From contig NZ_PXOQ01000007.1 of assembly GCF_003008425.1 (NCBI RefSeq), forward strand, positions 644,419 through 708,418: a stretch of 64,000 nucleotides of DNA, written 5' to 3'. Origin of the DNA: Aurantibacter aestuarii. Lineage in GTDB: Bacteria; Bacteroidota; Bacteroidia; Flavobacteriales; Flavobacteriaceae. Numbering within the stretch: the first letter of the stretch is position 1; every line of letters begins with the position of its first letter. The notes below the pieces were generated by a model. The model worked only from the letters and a program-made list of their open reading frames with translations. It did no database searches and had not been told where the DNA came from. Both the position numbers and the translations under genes were made by a program. Of the stretch, positions 44,001-52,975 are shown one piece after another.

Positions 44001-46588
44001 CAGCAGATAAAGAAAAATATAATGTAGGTGAAACTGCTCAAATTTCCTTTCCTTCTGCTCAAGACGGTAGAGCGTTACTAAGTATAGAAAACGGATCGGA
44101 AGTTGTAAGTTTTAACTGGGTAAAAACCAGAAAAGGAGAAACTAAATTGTCTATTCCAATTACAAAGGAAATGGCACCCAATGTTTTCGTAAATATCTCT
44201 TTACTTCAGCCACATGCCATGTCAGAAAACGATCTGCCTCTAAGATTATATGGGGTTATTCCGCTTTTAGTTGAAGATGCATCTACTATTTTAGAGCCAG
44301 AAATTGATTTACCAAAAACTCTAGAACCAGAATCTAAATTCACGGTAAAAGTTTCAGAAAAGAACAAAAAAGCCATGACTTATACTTTGGCTATAGTAGA
44401 AGAAGGTTTATTAGACTTAACCCGATTTAAAACACCAAATCCGCATGAGCATTTTTATGCACGTGAAGCTTTAGGAGTTAAAACATGGGATATGTTTGAT
44501 GATGTCATTGGAGCCTATTCTGGTAGTATAGAACAAATTTTCGCGATTGGTGGAGACGGAAGTTTAGATAAGGGCAAAAACAAAAAAGCCAATCGTTTTA
44601 AACCGGTGGTAACCTATTTAGGACCTTTTTATCTGGAATCAGGTTCTACAAAATCTCATGAAATTACTTTGCCAAATTACATTGGTTCTGTTCGGGCAAT
44701 GGTAGTTGCGAGCGATGTGGAAAATGAAGCCTATGGTCATGCAGAACAAACTGCAGCGGTAAAAAAACCATTAATGGTATTAGCTAGTGTGCCACGTAAA
44801 TTAAGTCCTAGGGAACAAGTTATTGTTCCAGTTACAGTTTTCGCTATGGAAAATAGCATCAAAAATGTAAACTTAAGTATTAAAACGAGTGAAGGTGTTA
44901 AGGTAAATGGTTCTAAAAGTTCTAACTTAACCTTTACTTCTCCAGATGAAAAAATGGCTTACTTCACTTTAGATGTGTCTAAAGCGTTTCCGAAAAATAC
45001 CATTGAAATAACAGCATCTAGCGGAAGAGAAAAATCTAGTTATAAAGTAGAATTTGAGGTGTATAACCCAAATCCTATCAGCACAAAATCTATTGAGGGC
45101 GAGTTAGAATCTAAAGCTCAAAAGACCATGAGCTTTAAAACTTTTGGAGAAGTTAAAACCAATTCAGCCACTGTAGAGTTTTCTACTTTACCTCCAATGA
45201 ATTTTACTTCGCGTCTTCAGTATTTAATTAGATATCCTCATGGGTGTGTGGAGCAAACCACCTCAAGTGTTTTCCCGCAATTATTTCTAAATAATATTTT
45301 TGATTTAGAGGCAAGTAAAAAACAAGAGATTTCAAAACATGTTAAAAACGGTATTAGCCGAATAGGAAAATTCCAGACACCTAATGGAGGTTTATCGTAT
45401 TGGATAGGAGAAAGCAATACAGATGACTGGGGTACAAGTTATGCCGGACATTTTATGCTTGAAGCCGAGAAAAAAGGCTATGTGTTGCCATTAACGTTTA
45501 AAAATAACTGGATACGCTACCAAAAAGATGCTGCAAGAAACTGGAGACCAAGTTACCGTAACCATAATTCAGATTTAGCACAAGCGTATCGATTATATAC
45601 TTTAGCTTTAGCTGGAGAAGCCGAGTTAAGTGCCATGAACCGCTTACGGGAATTTACTGAAATTTCTAATGAAGCTAAGTGGCGACTGGCAGCAGCTTAT
45701 GCTTTGGCTGGACAAAACGAGGCGAGTTTAGCTCTGGTAAATACGGCCAGCTTAAATATTAAAGCTCCAAAACATAATAGCTATACGTATGGCTCTCAAA
45801 ACCGAAATAAAGCTATGGCTTTGGAAACGCTGGTTATATTAAAAGATTCGAGAGCTAGAGAACTGGCTAAAGAATTAGCTAAAGAGTTATCTTCTAACCA
45901 ATGGATGAGCACTCAAACCACAGCGTATAGCTTAATGGCGTTGGCGAAAATGGTAGAAGCTAATGGCGGAAAAGACATACACGTAAGTTATACTCATAAT
46001 GGTAAAAAAGAAACCATAAATACTAAAAACGCAATTGCGGTTCGTAATTTAGAAGTTGTAGAAGGAGTAAACAGCTTAAAACTTAATAACGAAAATGATA
46101 ATATGGTTTTTGTAAGAATCCTGAATTCTGGGAAATTACCTTTAGGACAGGAACAAAGTGAACAACGTGGTCTAAATGCTTCCATTGCTTATAAAGATTT
46201 AAAAGGTAATCCAATAGCTATTTCAAAATTAAAACAAGGTCAGGATTTTGTAGCTGTAGTGAATATTAGAAACATGAAAAATATTGGAGTTAACCATGTT
46301 GCTTTATCACAATTTTTTCCATCGGGTTGGGAAATTGTAAACACAAGGTTTACAGATTTTGGAGCATCTACATCTAATCAGGCACGATATATAGACATAA
46401 GAGATAATGATGTTAAGTATTATTTTGATTTAGACGGAAGTGGCAATGGAAAGTCGAAAACCTTTCAAATTATGCTTAATGCCTCTTACTTAGGTAAGTA
46501 TTATTTACCAGGCTTACAAGCAGAAGCGATGTATGATAACGACTTTTTTGTTAGAAATAGAGGCCAATGGGTTGAGGTGGTTAAATAA
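41024..46588 (+). CDS. Alpha-2-macroglobulin family lipoprotein
   Basis: A 1854-residue bacterial alpha-2-macroglobulin (YfhM-like), a protease trap for the periplasm. It has a signal peptide with lipid site C19 (LVFSC). Successive macroglobulin-like beta domains follow, including TERGVWRPGDTVYLSFMLND (MG-type) and NYIGSVRAMVVASD before the thioester region. The thioester motif is intact: C1408-V-E-Q1411 in HGCVEQTTSS. The alpha-helical thioester domain continues with GGLSYWIG and ends in a receptor-like domain. An acidic insert lies near residues 455-485. It is followed by pbpC, the classical partner in A2M-PBP1C operons. Confidence 0.94.
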   Translation: MKSLHVKFILISLCLVFSCKKDKGYSEDNIFKFREYISFTTTGVNSVKSNIVVNLVKPVSNWKADQALDQSFFSISPSVSGSLVANNNHSFVFKPDEDLDVATEYTVRLQLDKLYPKIEDNLKAYTFKFKTKKPNFSVNTSALQSYDKEWQYVLGYLKLADEVDYDKAKQILNAYQDNEELDIVWNESKTSSSYFEFKIDSIHRKVEEDFITLKWNGKYIQSDNIGEEKLNIPGRDNFTVINVEVIQIPEQFVKINFSDPIKKEQNFDGLVTIQNSPGLNFVVDGNVLKVYPETKLSGVLQMDVFQGIENTDLYKLKTTYSESIAFEDIKPEIRLINSGVILPNSRDLKFNFEAVNLKAVDVRVIKIYEDNVLQFLQENNLNSNNKYAIRQVGRRVAKQTITLIDNELEHSGKFKTYSIDLANFFKAERGAIYRVELEYKKEYSLYNCNNQTNAASSNESDDYEDDYSENEIDFENENTDELEEAYWNNLTYRYNNYPYNWKERNNPCHEAYFNEERIVSQNLIASNLGVIVKKETDHTYHFAVSNLLDTKPESGVEVKLYNFQQQEITNATTNTEGIVTIESEHYASFAVVSKGRNVTYVKLDDGNSLSLSNFDVSGSKLQKGLKGFLYTERGVWRPGDTVYLSFMLNDVSNPLPQDHPVKLEVTDPNGKLTYREITKSHKNRLYSFQIPTQAEDKTGNWLAKVSVGGAKFYKTLKVETIKPNRLKIDINFKDEVLSSQKSAKANLAVNWLHGAPAKGVKAEVKVKFTTSYQGFKSYPDYVFTDPTKNFDTEELTVFKGNVNQEGKALVSNNLKVSANTPGLLNAQFLVRAFENGGDFSIDAFTIPYAPYTSFVGLKSPEPKAYGSFYTNENQNFKVAVVDKDGKPVKRDKLEVKVYKIEWRWWWNASEDKLSQYTSSTFHQPVYETTLSTNAKGEANFDINIDEEDSGRYLIRVLDPVSGHATGRTAYFYRNWWKKSTGEDKEASKMLVFTADKEKYNVGETAQISFPSAQDGRALLSIENGSEVVSFNWVKTRKGETKLSIPITKEMAPNVFVNISLLQPHAMSENDLPLRLYGVIPLLVEDASTILEPEIDLPKTLEPESKFTVKVSEKNKKAMTYTLAIVEEGLLDLTRFKTPNPHEHFYAREALGVKTWDMFDDVIGAYSGSIEQIFAIGGDGSLDKGKNKKANRFKPVVTYLGPFYLESGSTKSHEITLPNYIGSVRAMVVASDVENEAYGHAEQTAAVKKPLMVLASVPRKLSPREQVIVPVTVFAMENSIKNVNLSIKTSEGVKVNGSKSSNLTFTSPDEKMAYFTLDVSKAFPKNTIEITASSGREKSSYKVEFEVYNPNPISTKSIEGELESKAQKTMSFKTFGEVKTNSATVEFSTLPPMNFTSRLQYLIRYPHGCVEQTTSSVFPQLFLNNIFDLEASKKQEISKHVKNGISRIGKFQTPNGGLSYWIGESNTDDWGTSYAGHFMLEAEKKGYVLPLTFKNNWIRYQKDAARNWRPSYRNHNSDLAQAYRLYTLALAGEAELSAMNRLREFTEISNEAKWRLAAAYALAGQNEASLALVNTASLNIKAPKHNSYTYGSQNRNKAMALETLVILKDSRARELAKELAKELSSNQWMSTQTTAYSLMALAKMVEANGGKDIHVSYTHNGKKETINTKNAIAVRNLEVVEGVNSLKLNNENDNMVFVRILNSGKLPLGQEQSEQRGLNASIAYKDLKGNPIAISKLKQGQDFVAVVNIRNMKNIGVNHVALSQFFPSGWEIVNTRFTDFGASTSNQARYIDIRDNDVKYYFDLDGSGNGKSKTFQIMLNASYLGKYYLPGLQAEAMYDNDFFVRNRGQWVEVVK

Positions 46589-46717
46589 TTGAAGTTTTGA
46601 TTAAGCTCGACCAAACATCGAATCATTTATAGATATTAAAATATTCAATTTTAAAAATGTCAACCTAAGCTTGGTCAGGAGGTTTTACATTAAAAATACA
46701 TCCAGTACAAACGGTTC

Positions 46718-49069
46718 TTGAATAAATTAAAAACATACGTATTTAAACATAAAATTAAAGCGGTCGTAATTACGGTCGCTTTAATCTGGTATGCCTTTTG
46801 TTTGCCCAAAAACTTGTTTAACACGCCTACGTCAACCGTAATAACAAGTGCTAGCAATACTTTATTAGGAGCAAAAATAGCCAAAGACGGACAGTGGCGT
46901 TTCCCGGAAAGTGACAGTATTCCACAAAAATTTAAAACCTGTGTGTTGTATTTTGAAGATGAATATTTTTACAAGCACCCAGGCTTTAATCCTATATCTA
47001 TATTTAAAGCTTTAAAACAAAACTTGGCCTCTAATGAAGTGAAACGAGGTGCAAGTACCATCACGCAACAAGTCATCCGTTTATCCAGAGATGGGCAAAA
47101 AAGAACCTATTTAGAAAAACTGAAAGAATTTATACTTGCAACACGTATTGAATTAAAATATTCAAAAGATAAAATCTTGTCCTTATATGCTAATCATGCG
47201 CCTTTTGGAGGCAATGTAGTAGGTTTAGAAGCTGCTTCTTGGCGTTATTTTAACCGTTCAGCACATCAATTATCTTGGGCAGAAAGCGCAACATTAGCGG
47301 TTTTGCCAAATGCACCTAGTTTAATTTTCCCAGGAAAAAATCAGCAGTTATTATTAAAAAAACGTAATCGCTTACTTAAAAAATTATATCAGAAAAAAAT
47401 TATAGACCAATTAACCTATGACTTAGCTGTCGCTGAAAATTTACCTGGTAAACCTTACAAATTACCACAATTAGCTCCACATTTGTTACAAAAACTGAGT
47501 CTGAGTTCTTCCGGAAAATATATTAAAACGACTATAGATGAAGAACTTCAAACCCAAATTAATGCCTTAGTTGAAAGTCATTATAAAACGCTAAGTCAGA
47601 ATGAAATTTATAACATAGCAGTTTTGGTTTTAGATGTAAAAACCAGAAATGTTTTAGCCTATATAGGAAATTCGCCTACAACTAAATCACATCAAAAAGA
47701 TGTTGATATTATAGACAAACCCAGAAGTACTGGTAGCGTCCTAAAACCTATTTTATATAGCGCTTTGTTAGATGATGGGATGATTTTACCTAATACCATA
47801 GTGCCAGATATTCCTACACAATATGGCAATTATGAGCCACAAAATTATAATAAGACTTACGATGGTGCTGTTTCGGCAAAACAAGCTTTGGCAAGATCTT
47901 TAAATGTACCAAGTGTACGTTTATTAAAAAGTTACGGACTTGAGCGGTTTCATAGTGTTTTAAAACAAATACCTCTAACCAATGTAACATTTGATGCGCA
48001 ACATTACGGGTTATCGCTTATTCTTGGCGGTGCGGAAAGTAATTTGTGGGATTTGTGTAAAACCTATGCGGCTTTTGCGGGCGCGGTTAATCATTATACC
48101 CAAACGTCTTCTGAATATTTTTCAAATGAATTTACGGAGCCTAATCTCTTTGCGAATTATAAAGTTGATTTTGGTAAAAAACAAAGAGAAAAACCGTTGT
48201 TTAATGCAGCGTCTATGTACTTAACTTTTGAAAGTTTAAAAGAGGTCAACCGTCCACAAGAAGACGAAAACTGGTCGTTTTATGACGATTCCAAGCAAAT
48301 TGCTTGGAAAACAGGCACGAGTTATGGTTTTAAAGATGCTTGGGCAATAGGCACTACTAAAGATTATGTGGTTGGCGTTTGGGCGGGAAATGCAGATGGT
48401 GAAGGTAGACCAGGTTTGGTTGGAGTAGAAGCTGCAGCACCTTTACTTTTTAGTGTGTTCGATAAACTCCCAAAAAGTGAATGGTTTACGGCGCCATTAG
48501 ACGATATGGTTGAGGTAGAAGTGTGTGCAAAAAGTGGATCTCGTGCAAGTGTGAATTGCGAAGATGTGATACAGGAATTAATTCCGCAAAGTGGTCTAAA
48601 AACGGAAGCTTGTAAGTATCATTATCAAATTCATTTAGATAAAAATTTACAGTATCGTGTTAATTTAAATTGTGAAGATAATAGCCAAATGGTACAACGT
48701 TCTTGGTTTCAATTACCACCATTAATGGCCTATTATTATAAGGCTAAAAACCCGTTTTATGCGGATATGCCTCCTTTTCGAGAAGACTGCGTATCTAAAA
48801 ATGAACAATTATTTCAATTTATTTACCCTAAACCCAATGCCATTATTTATTTACCAAAGGATTTAGATGAAACGGTAAACGATGTTATTTTTAAAATAGC
48901 CCATAATAAGCCCGAAGAGACTTTATATTGGTATCTAAAAAGCAAGTATTTGGGAGAGACTAAAACCATACATGAAAAAGCCTTACAACCCGAAATAGGA
49001 GATTATTTTTTAACGGTTGTGGACGAAGCTGGAAATGAAATTTCAACCAAGTTTACCATTAGTAAATAA
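46718..49069 (+). CDS. pbpC: Penicillin-binding protein 1C (TTG start)
   Basis: A 783-residue class A PBP: an N-terminal TM helix (about 14-30), a glycosyltransferase (GT51) domain with EDEYFYKHPGFNPIS and RGASTITQQVIRL, a transpeptidase domain with S340-V-L-K343, SLN (SLNVPS) and K531-TGTS, and a C-terminal PBP1C-specific domain (about 695-783). An in-frame stop at 46691 leaves no ATG before the membrane helix, so a TTG at 46718 is the most likely start. It lies 129 bp after the alpha-2-macroglobulin gene; the pair is thought to defend and repair the wall. Confidence 0.92.
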   Translation: MNKLKTYVFKHKIKAVVITVALIWYAFCLPKNLFNTPTSTVITSASNTLLGAKIAKDGQWRFPESDSIPQKFKTCVLYFEDEYFYKHPGFNPISIFKALKQNLASNEVKRGASTITQQVIRLSRDGQKRTYLEKLKEFILATRIELKYSKDKILSLYANHAPFGGNVVGLEAASWRYFNRSAHQLSWAESATLAVLPNAPSLIFPGKNQQLLLKKRNRLLKKLYQKKIIDQLTYDLAVAENLPGKPYKLPQLAPHLLQKLSLSSSGKYIKTTIDEELQTQINALVESHYKTLSQNEIYNIAVLVLDVKTRNVLAYIGNSPTTKSHQKDVDIIDKPRSTGSVLKPILYSALLDDGMILPNTIVPDIPTQYGNYEPQNYNKTYDGAVSAKQALARSLNVPSVRLLKSYGLERFHSVLKQIPLTNVTFDAQHYGLSLILGGAESNLWDLCKTYAAFAGAVNHYTQTSSEYFSNEFTEPNLFANYKVDFGKKQREKPLFNAASMYLTFESLKEVNRPQEDENWSFYDDSKQIAWKTGTSYGFKDAWAIGTTKDYVVGVWAGNADGEGRPGLVGVEAAAPLLFSVFDKLPKSEWFTAPLDDMVEVEVCAKSGSRASVNCEDVIQELIPQSGLKTEACKYHYQIHLDKNLQYRVNLNCEDNSQMVQRSWFQLPPLMAYYYKAKNPFYADMPPFREDCVSKNEQLFQFIYPKPNAIIYLPKDLDETVNDVIFKIAHNKPEETLYWYLKSKYLGETKTIHEKALQPEIGDYFLTVVDEAGNEISTKFTISK

Positions 49070-49070
49070 T

Positions 49071-49541
49071 TTATTTCCAGGTCTTATAAGGATGCTTGCT
49101 TAGTTGAGAGTTATAATATTTTACAAGACCTGTAACCTCTTCGCCAAGCCAGTCAGGTTTTAAAAATGCTTCATCTTCATCTTGCAATTCTATCTCTGCA
49201 ATTATCAACCCTTCATTTTCACCATAAAACTCATCAATTTCGTAGGTGTGTTTGTCTTGCTTTACTTCATACCTGGTTTTGCCAATAACACCTTCTTCAC
49301 ATAAAGCTATAAGTTGTTCTGCTTCAGCTAAAGGAATCTCTTTTTCCCATTCAAAACGAGTTGTTCCGCTTTGGTTAGATTTACCTTTTATAGTTAAAAA
49401 ACCTTGTTCGCCTTTAATACGAACTCTAACTGTACGCTCTGGATGTGTATTTAAAAACCCTTGTGTAATACGGGTTTTAGAAAAAGCTTCAGTTTTAAAA
49501 TTGAAGTTTTTTACTAAAAATTTACGCTCTATTTCTTGCAT
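49071..49541 (-). CDS. CYTH domain (triphosphate tunnel metalloenzyme) protein
   Basis: A 156-residue CYTH protein with the diagnostic ExExK-type N-terminus (QEIERKFLV) and tunnel residues in RVRIKGEQGFLTIKGK and YEIDEFYGENEGLIIAEIEL. Members hydrolyse triphosphates (inorganic tripolyphosphate, thiamine triphosphate) or make cAMP; small bacterial forms like this one are mostly tripolyphosphatases. The start overlaps the end of the DUF2238 gene by 20 bp. It is convergent with pbpC, 1 bp from its stop. Confidence 0.9.
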   Translation of the reverse strand: MQEIERKFLVKNFNFKTEAFSKTRITQGFLNTHPERTVRVRIKGEQGFLTIKGKSNQSGTTRFEWEKEIPLAEAEQLIALCEEGVIGKTRYEVKQDKHTYEIDEFYGENEGLIIAEIELQDEDEAFLKPDWLGEEVTGLVKYYNSQLSKHPYKTWK

Positions 49542-50142
49542 CTAAATTAAAGTGTTTAAGGGCTTTATCATGACTGTTTCTAAAAAATAATACGCCTATA
49601 ATTGCACCAATGGTGGCAAAAAGCATGTCCGACTGTGTGTCCCAAACATAACCTTGCGTGCCTAAAAAAGCGTCGCCTCCTTCCGCAGTTAAAACCGACA
49701 CCAACCATTCTATAAACTCATAACTTACGCTTATTGCCATAACAATACAAACGGCTATAAAAGACAGCCATTTTTTGCCATTAACCACATTTTTTCTAAT
49801 AAACATTTCTCTCACTATGAAAAATGGAACAAAACCCTGTGCAAAATGACCCAATTTATCATAATTATTTCGCGACTGATTAAAAGTGTTTTGTATCCAG
49901 TCGAATAAAGGCACTTCGGCATAGGTATAATGTCCGCCAATAATTAAAATAACGCAGTGTATAAAAACAAGACTATACACAAAATTGGTAAATCTAAAAT
50001 TCTTAAAAGTTACTATTAAAACCATAATGCCAAGAATAGCAGGTAAGACTTCTAAAAACCACGTAAACTGTTCTTTGGGCTTTATGCCAGACCAGACCAA
50101 TAATGCTAATAAAATTACCAGATAGCCATATAAAAGTTTCAT
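49522..50142 (-). CDS. DUF2238 (YjdF-like) inner-membrane protein
   Basis: A 206-residue membrane protein with about six hydrophobic helices. The family signature HYTYAEVPLFDWIQ, followed by NNYDKLGHFAQGFVPFFIVREM and YEFIEWLVS...DAFLGTQGYVWDTQSDM, is clear. Function is unknown. A GTG at 50148 would add two residues; the ATG at 50142 is preferred. It is divergent from dinB with a 32-bp gap and is cotranscribed with the CYTH gene. Confidence 0.9.
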   Translation of the reverse strand: MKLLYGYLVILLALLVWSGIKPKEQFTWFLEVLPAILGIMVLIVTFKNFRFTNFVYSLVFIHCVILIIGGHYTYAEVPLFDWIQNTFNQSRNNYDKLGHFAQGFVPFFIVREMFIRKNVVNGKKWLSFIAVCIVMAISVSYEFIEWLVSVLTAEGGDAFLGTQGYVWDTQSDMLFATIGAIIGVLFFRNSHDKALKHFNLDARNRA

Positions 50143-50174
50143 GTGCACAATTTATTTTGTGTTAAATTTACAAG

Positions 50175-51275
50175 ATGCCAAACGATTTACCAATAAGAAA
50201 AATTATTCATGTGGATATGGATGCGTTTTACGCGTCTGTAGAGCAAATGGATTTTCCAGAGCTTAAAGGAAAACCATTGGCAGTTGGCGGTAGCGAAACC
50301 AGAGGAGTTGTAAGTGCAGCAAGTTACGAAGCTAGAAAATTTGGTGTAAAAAGTGCTATGAGTGGCGTTTTGGCTAAAAAATTATGTCCGGAACTTCTAT
50401 TTGTGCGTACTCGGTTTGACAGGTATAAGGAAATTTCGGCTAAAATTCGTAAAATTTTTAATGAATATACCGATTTGGTCGAGCCACTATCTTTAGACGA
50501 GGCCTATTTAGATGTGACCGAAAATAAAAAAGGAAATCCCAGCGCATCGCTTATTGCAGAAGAAATTAGATCTCGTATTTATAAAGAAGTTGGATTAACG
50601 GCATCGGCAGGCATAAGCATCAATAAATTTATAGCTAAAGTGGCTAGCGACTATAATAAGCCTAACGGACAAAAAACCGTTAACCCAGAAGATGTTTTAG
50701 ACTTTCTGGAAGCGTTAGACATTCGTAAATTTTACGGTATAGGCAAGGTCACTGCAGAGAAAATGTACCAAAAAGGCATTTATACAGGTTTAGACTTAAA
50801 AAGCAAATCTTTAGAGTATTTACAGCAGCATTTCGGCAAATCTGGCAGCTATTACTACCATGTGGTTAGAGGTATTCATAACAGCGAAGTAAAACCAAAC
50901 AGAATTAGAAAAAGTCTGGCAGCAGAGCGGACGTTTAACGAGAATTTATCTTCCGAGATTTTTATGATGGAACGCTTAGAGCACATTGCCGAAGAAGTTT
51001 CCAGACGCCTTAAAAAAAGTAAAGTGGCAGGAAAAACAGTGACCTTAAAAATAAAGTATAGTGATTTTACACTCCAAACCAGAAGTAAAACCTTGCCCTA
51101 TTTTGTAAATGATGCTGCCATAATTTTAGAAACCGCAAAAGAACTCTTGTATCAGGAAAAAATGACCAATTCCGTGAGGCTTTTAGGTATTTCTTTAAGC
51201 AATTTAAATACCGAAAAGAAAACGAAAACCAAAGTTGAAAAACCCATAGACGTACAGCTGGAGTTTAAATTTTAG
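50175..51275 (+). CDS. dinB: DNA polymerase IV (DinB)
   Basis: A 366-residue Y-family polymerase for translesion synthesis. Palm motif I is HVDMDAFYASVE (D14, D16) and motif III is SLDEAYLDV; thumb HhH region YGIGKVTAEKMYQKG; the little finger ends in a clamp-binding-like QLEFKF (C-terminal VQLEFKF). Length fits DinB (about 350-365) rather than UmuC (about 420). A lone umuD lies 37 kb away. Repeat copy A begins 13 bp after its stop. Confidence 0.95.
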   Translation: MPNDLPIRKIIHVDMDAFYASVEQMDFPELKGKPLAVGGSETRGVVSAASYEARKFGVKSAMSGVLAKKLCPELLFVRTRFDRYKEISAKIRKIFNEYTDLVEPLSLDEAYLDVTENKKGNPSASLIAEEIRSRIYKEVGLTASAGISINKFIAKVASDYNKPNGQKTVNPEDVLDFLEALDIRKFYGIGKVTAEKMYQKGIYTGLDLKSKSLEYLQQHFGKSGSYYYHVVRGIHNSEVKPNRIRKSLAAERTFNENLSSEIFMMERLEHIAEEVSRRLKKSKVAGKTVTLKIKYSDFTLQTRSKTLPYFVNDAAIILETAKELLYQEKMTNSVRLLGISLSNLNTEKKTKTKVEKPIDVQLEFKF

Positions 51276-51288
51276 TGAATTGATTTAT

Positions 51289-51441
51289 GCGTTTCCTTTC
51301 AGGTCGTGCTTTTCGCTAAATCTTTTTTGCGAAGTAGTCCCAAATTTATTTGGGGATCTTTTAAACATTAAGTTTTAAGTTTATATAAAAAGTTGTTTTA
51401 TAAACTTTCGCAAAAAAGGATACCGCTACAATCACTAACGC
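51289..51441. repeat. Interspersed repeat copy A (153 bp, inverted relative to copy B)
   Basis: Begins GCGTTTCCTTTCAGGTCGTG and ends with GGATACCGCTACAATCACTAACGC. Its reverse complement aligns along the whole length with copy B (53841-53992), with roughly 80-85% identity by eye, including CAGTCCCAAATTTAT-like and AAGTTTATATAAAA-like blocks. The end carrying the TTTCAGG motif points at dinB. Together with copy B it brackets about 2.4 kb. Confidence 0.85.
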
Positions 51442-51642
51442 GGTGGTTTTACCTCAAGCAGTTTTTAAAAATGAGAAGTATTTTTATAGTTTAAAGAAAA
51501 CTTATTTGCCTACTTTATTTATATTTAACCAAACAATAATATCAAACTTGGCATATCTTAAATTATTTGTGGGATATTGGTAATAAATGTTTTGATATAA
51601 TAAGTTGTGCAACATTTGAAAAAAACTTCGAGAATTTAATTA
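51442..51642. other. Non-coding leader of the first orphan gene
   Basis: With copy A this fills the 367-bp gap after dinB. It is A/T-rich. GTTGTGCAACATTTGA at 51604-51619 is identical to a site 1.5 kb downstream (53112-53127). A frame at 51567-51821 overlaps the real gene out of phase and is not believed. Nothing else is recognised. Confidence 0.55.
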
Positions 51643-52167
51643 ATGGCAGGATTACAATTTATTTTTTACATACTTCCGATTTCAATAATCCTGTTTATAG
51701 TATGGATTATAACAAAGAAAAAGATTTTTGGAATTGCTTTAATCGGAATGTGGTGCGTTCTGTTAATAATGTGTATTTTATCTGTTATTCTTCAGCCATT
51801 TTACACAAAAAAGGTTCTTGACAAATCAGATTATTACGGTGAATATGTGATTGACCGAAATTACTTTTCTGGAAAACAAGCGGATTGGCAATACAATAAC
51901 TTTCGATTTGAAATAAAAGAAAATGACTCGTTGTATTTTTACGTGACGGACGGAAAAGAAATTAACGAAACTTATAAAGGAACGATATCAACCATTTCGC
52001 CTTATGAATCTGCGAGAATTATGATTGAAATGGGAAAACCTACTCATCATATACTAGAAACTAATCCAACAATATATCGAGAAATTTGGAGCTTTTTTAT
52101 GGTGTTTAATTCACCAAAATTTCATAATATGTACTTTCGAAAAGGCAAATGGGAAGAAATCGAATGA
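51643..52167 (+). CDS. Orphan membrane protein, island gene 1
   Basis: A 174-residue protein with two N-terminal transmembrane helices (about 5-24 and 29-52) and a roughly 120-residue soluble part that looks beta-rich (YYGEYVIDRNYFSGKQADWQYNNFRFEIKENDSLYFYVTDG). I recognise no family, though the soluble part resembles a lipocalin-like or DUF-type small-molecule fold common in flavobacterial hypotheticals (weak impression). It is the first of three orphan genes between inverted repeats A and B. The ATG lies 23 bp after the GTTGTGCAACATTTGA junction. Confidence 0.65.
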   Translation: MAGLQFIFYILPISIILFIVWIITKKKIFGIALIGMWCVLLIMCILSVILQPFYTKKVLDKSDYYGEYVIDRNYFSGKQADWQYNNFRFEIKENDSLYFYVTDGKEINETYKGTISTISPYESARIMIEMGKPTHHILETNPTIYREIWSFFMVFNSPKFHNMYFRKGKWEEIE

Positions 52168-52345
52168 AAAAAAGAGCGCGAAAAAACGCACCACAAAAAA
52201 GTATAAAAAAATTGCTAGTTTTAGGCTTAACCTAAGTATGTTGCTCATTTTGCCAACTTCAGATTTTCCTGCTGAAAATCCTCGCTGACAATATCACAAT
52301 TTTTCTAATACCAAACCGTTAGCAACAATATGATAAACAAAATCG
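52168..52345. repeat. Cassette-like spacer module 1
   Basis: The gap holds a hairpin GATTTTC (52262-52268)/GAAAATC (52274-52280), the 11-mer AAAATCCTCGC (52275-52285), and AAACCGTT (52313-52320) followed by AGCAACAATATGA just before the next gene. The same 11-mer, a hairpin and AAACCGTT recur in the same order in module 2 (52976-53128), so this is a repeated element. Confidence 0.6.
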
Positions 52346-52975
52346 ATGAACAATAAAAATTTAATAATAATAGTAATAATTGCATTTGTAATTATTGTTG
52401 CAATGCTTTTTTTAAATCAAAAAACCGAAAACTATTCAAATGATGTTAAAGCGTTTAAAGAAACGGATTTAATTAAAATGACTAATAATAAAATAGTTAT
52501 TGTTAAAAATCTCAAACAAGAATATCTTGAAAAAGCAATTGAACAATTTATTGATTTCAGCAAAGGAGAAAATACTATTAAACCTAAAATAACAATTTTT
52601 AATGATAAACTTGTTATAACATTTCCATATGACATCGAATTTGACACTCTTTGTTATTTTATAAATTATTTGGAATACGCACATGATTTAAGTTTGAAAC
52701 CTGATTATAAACCTGAAGTTTATGGATGGTACAAAACCAAAAAAGGAGATGAATGGATGACTAAAGAAATCGTTAATAAAGAGGTTTTAATATTCATTCC
52801 TGAAACTGACGATGAATATGACAATGTATATGTTACGACAGAAGATAATTTAGGATTTAAAATGGGATTTGCTCTTGGGTATGAACATGAAAAATTAGCT
52901 AAACCTGTAATTCCATACATGAAAAGACCGATAAATAAGTCCGATTTAGAAAATTATAAATCTATTGATTATTAA
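52346..52975 (+). CDS. Orphan membrane-anchored protein, island gene 2
   Basis: A 209-residue protein with one N-terminal transmembrane helix (about 5-23, LIIIVIIAFVIIVAMLFL) and a soluble domain of about 185 residues that mixes alpha and beta (KITIFNDKLVITFPYDIEF, YGWYKTKKGDEWMTKEIVNKEVLIFIPETDDEYDNVYVTTEDNLG). No cysteine-rich site or catalytic motif is seen. No family is recognised. The ATG is 25 bp after the AAACCGTT junction of module 1. Confidence 0.65.
   Translation: MNNKNLIIIVIIAFVIIVAMLFLNQKTENYSNDVKAFKETDLIKMTNNKIVIVKNLKQEYLEKAIEQFIDFSKGENTIKPKITIFNDKLVITFPYDIEFDTLCYFINYLEYAHDLSLKPDYKPEVYGWYKTKKGDEWMTKEIVNKEVLIFIPETDDEYDNVYVTTEDNLGFKMGFALGYEHEKLAKPVIPYMKRPINKSDLENYKSIDY

Noticed and set aside
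51567-51821. 84-residue frame overlapping island gene 1
   Set aside because: It runs out of phase with the 174-residue gene, which has clear membrane helices and a junction-linked start; the shorter frame has no such support.
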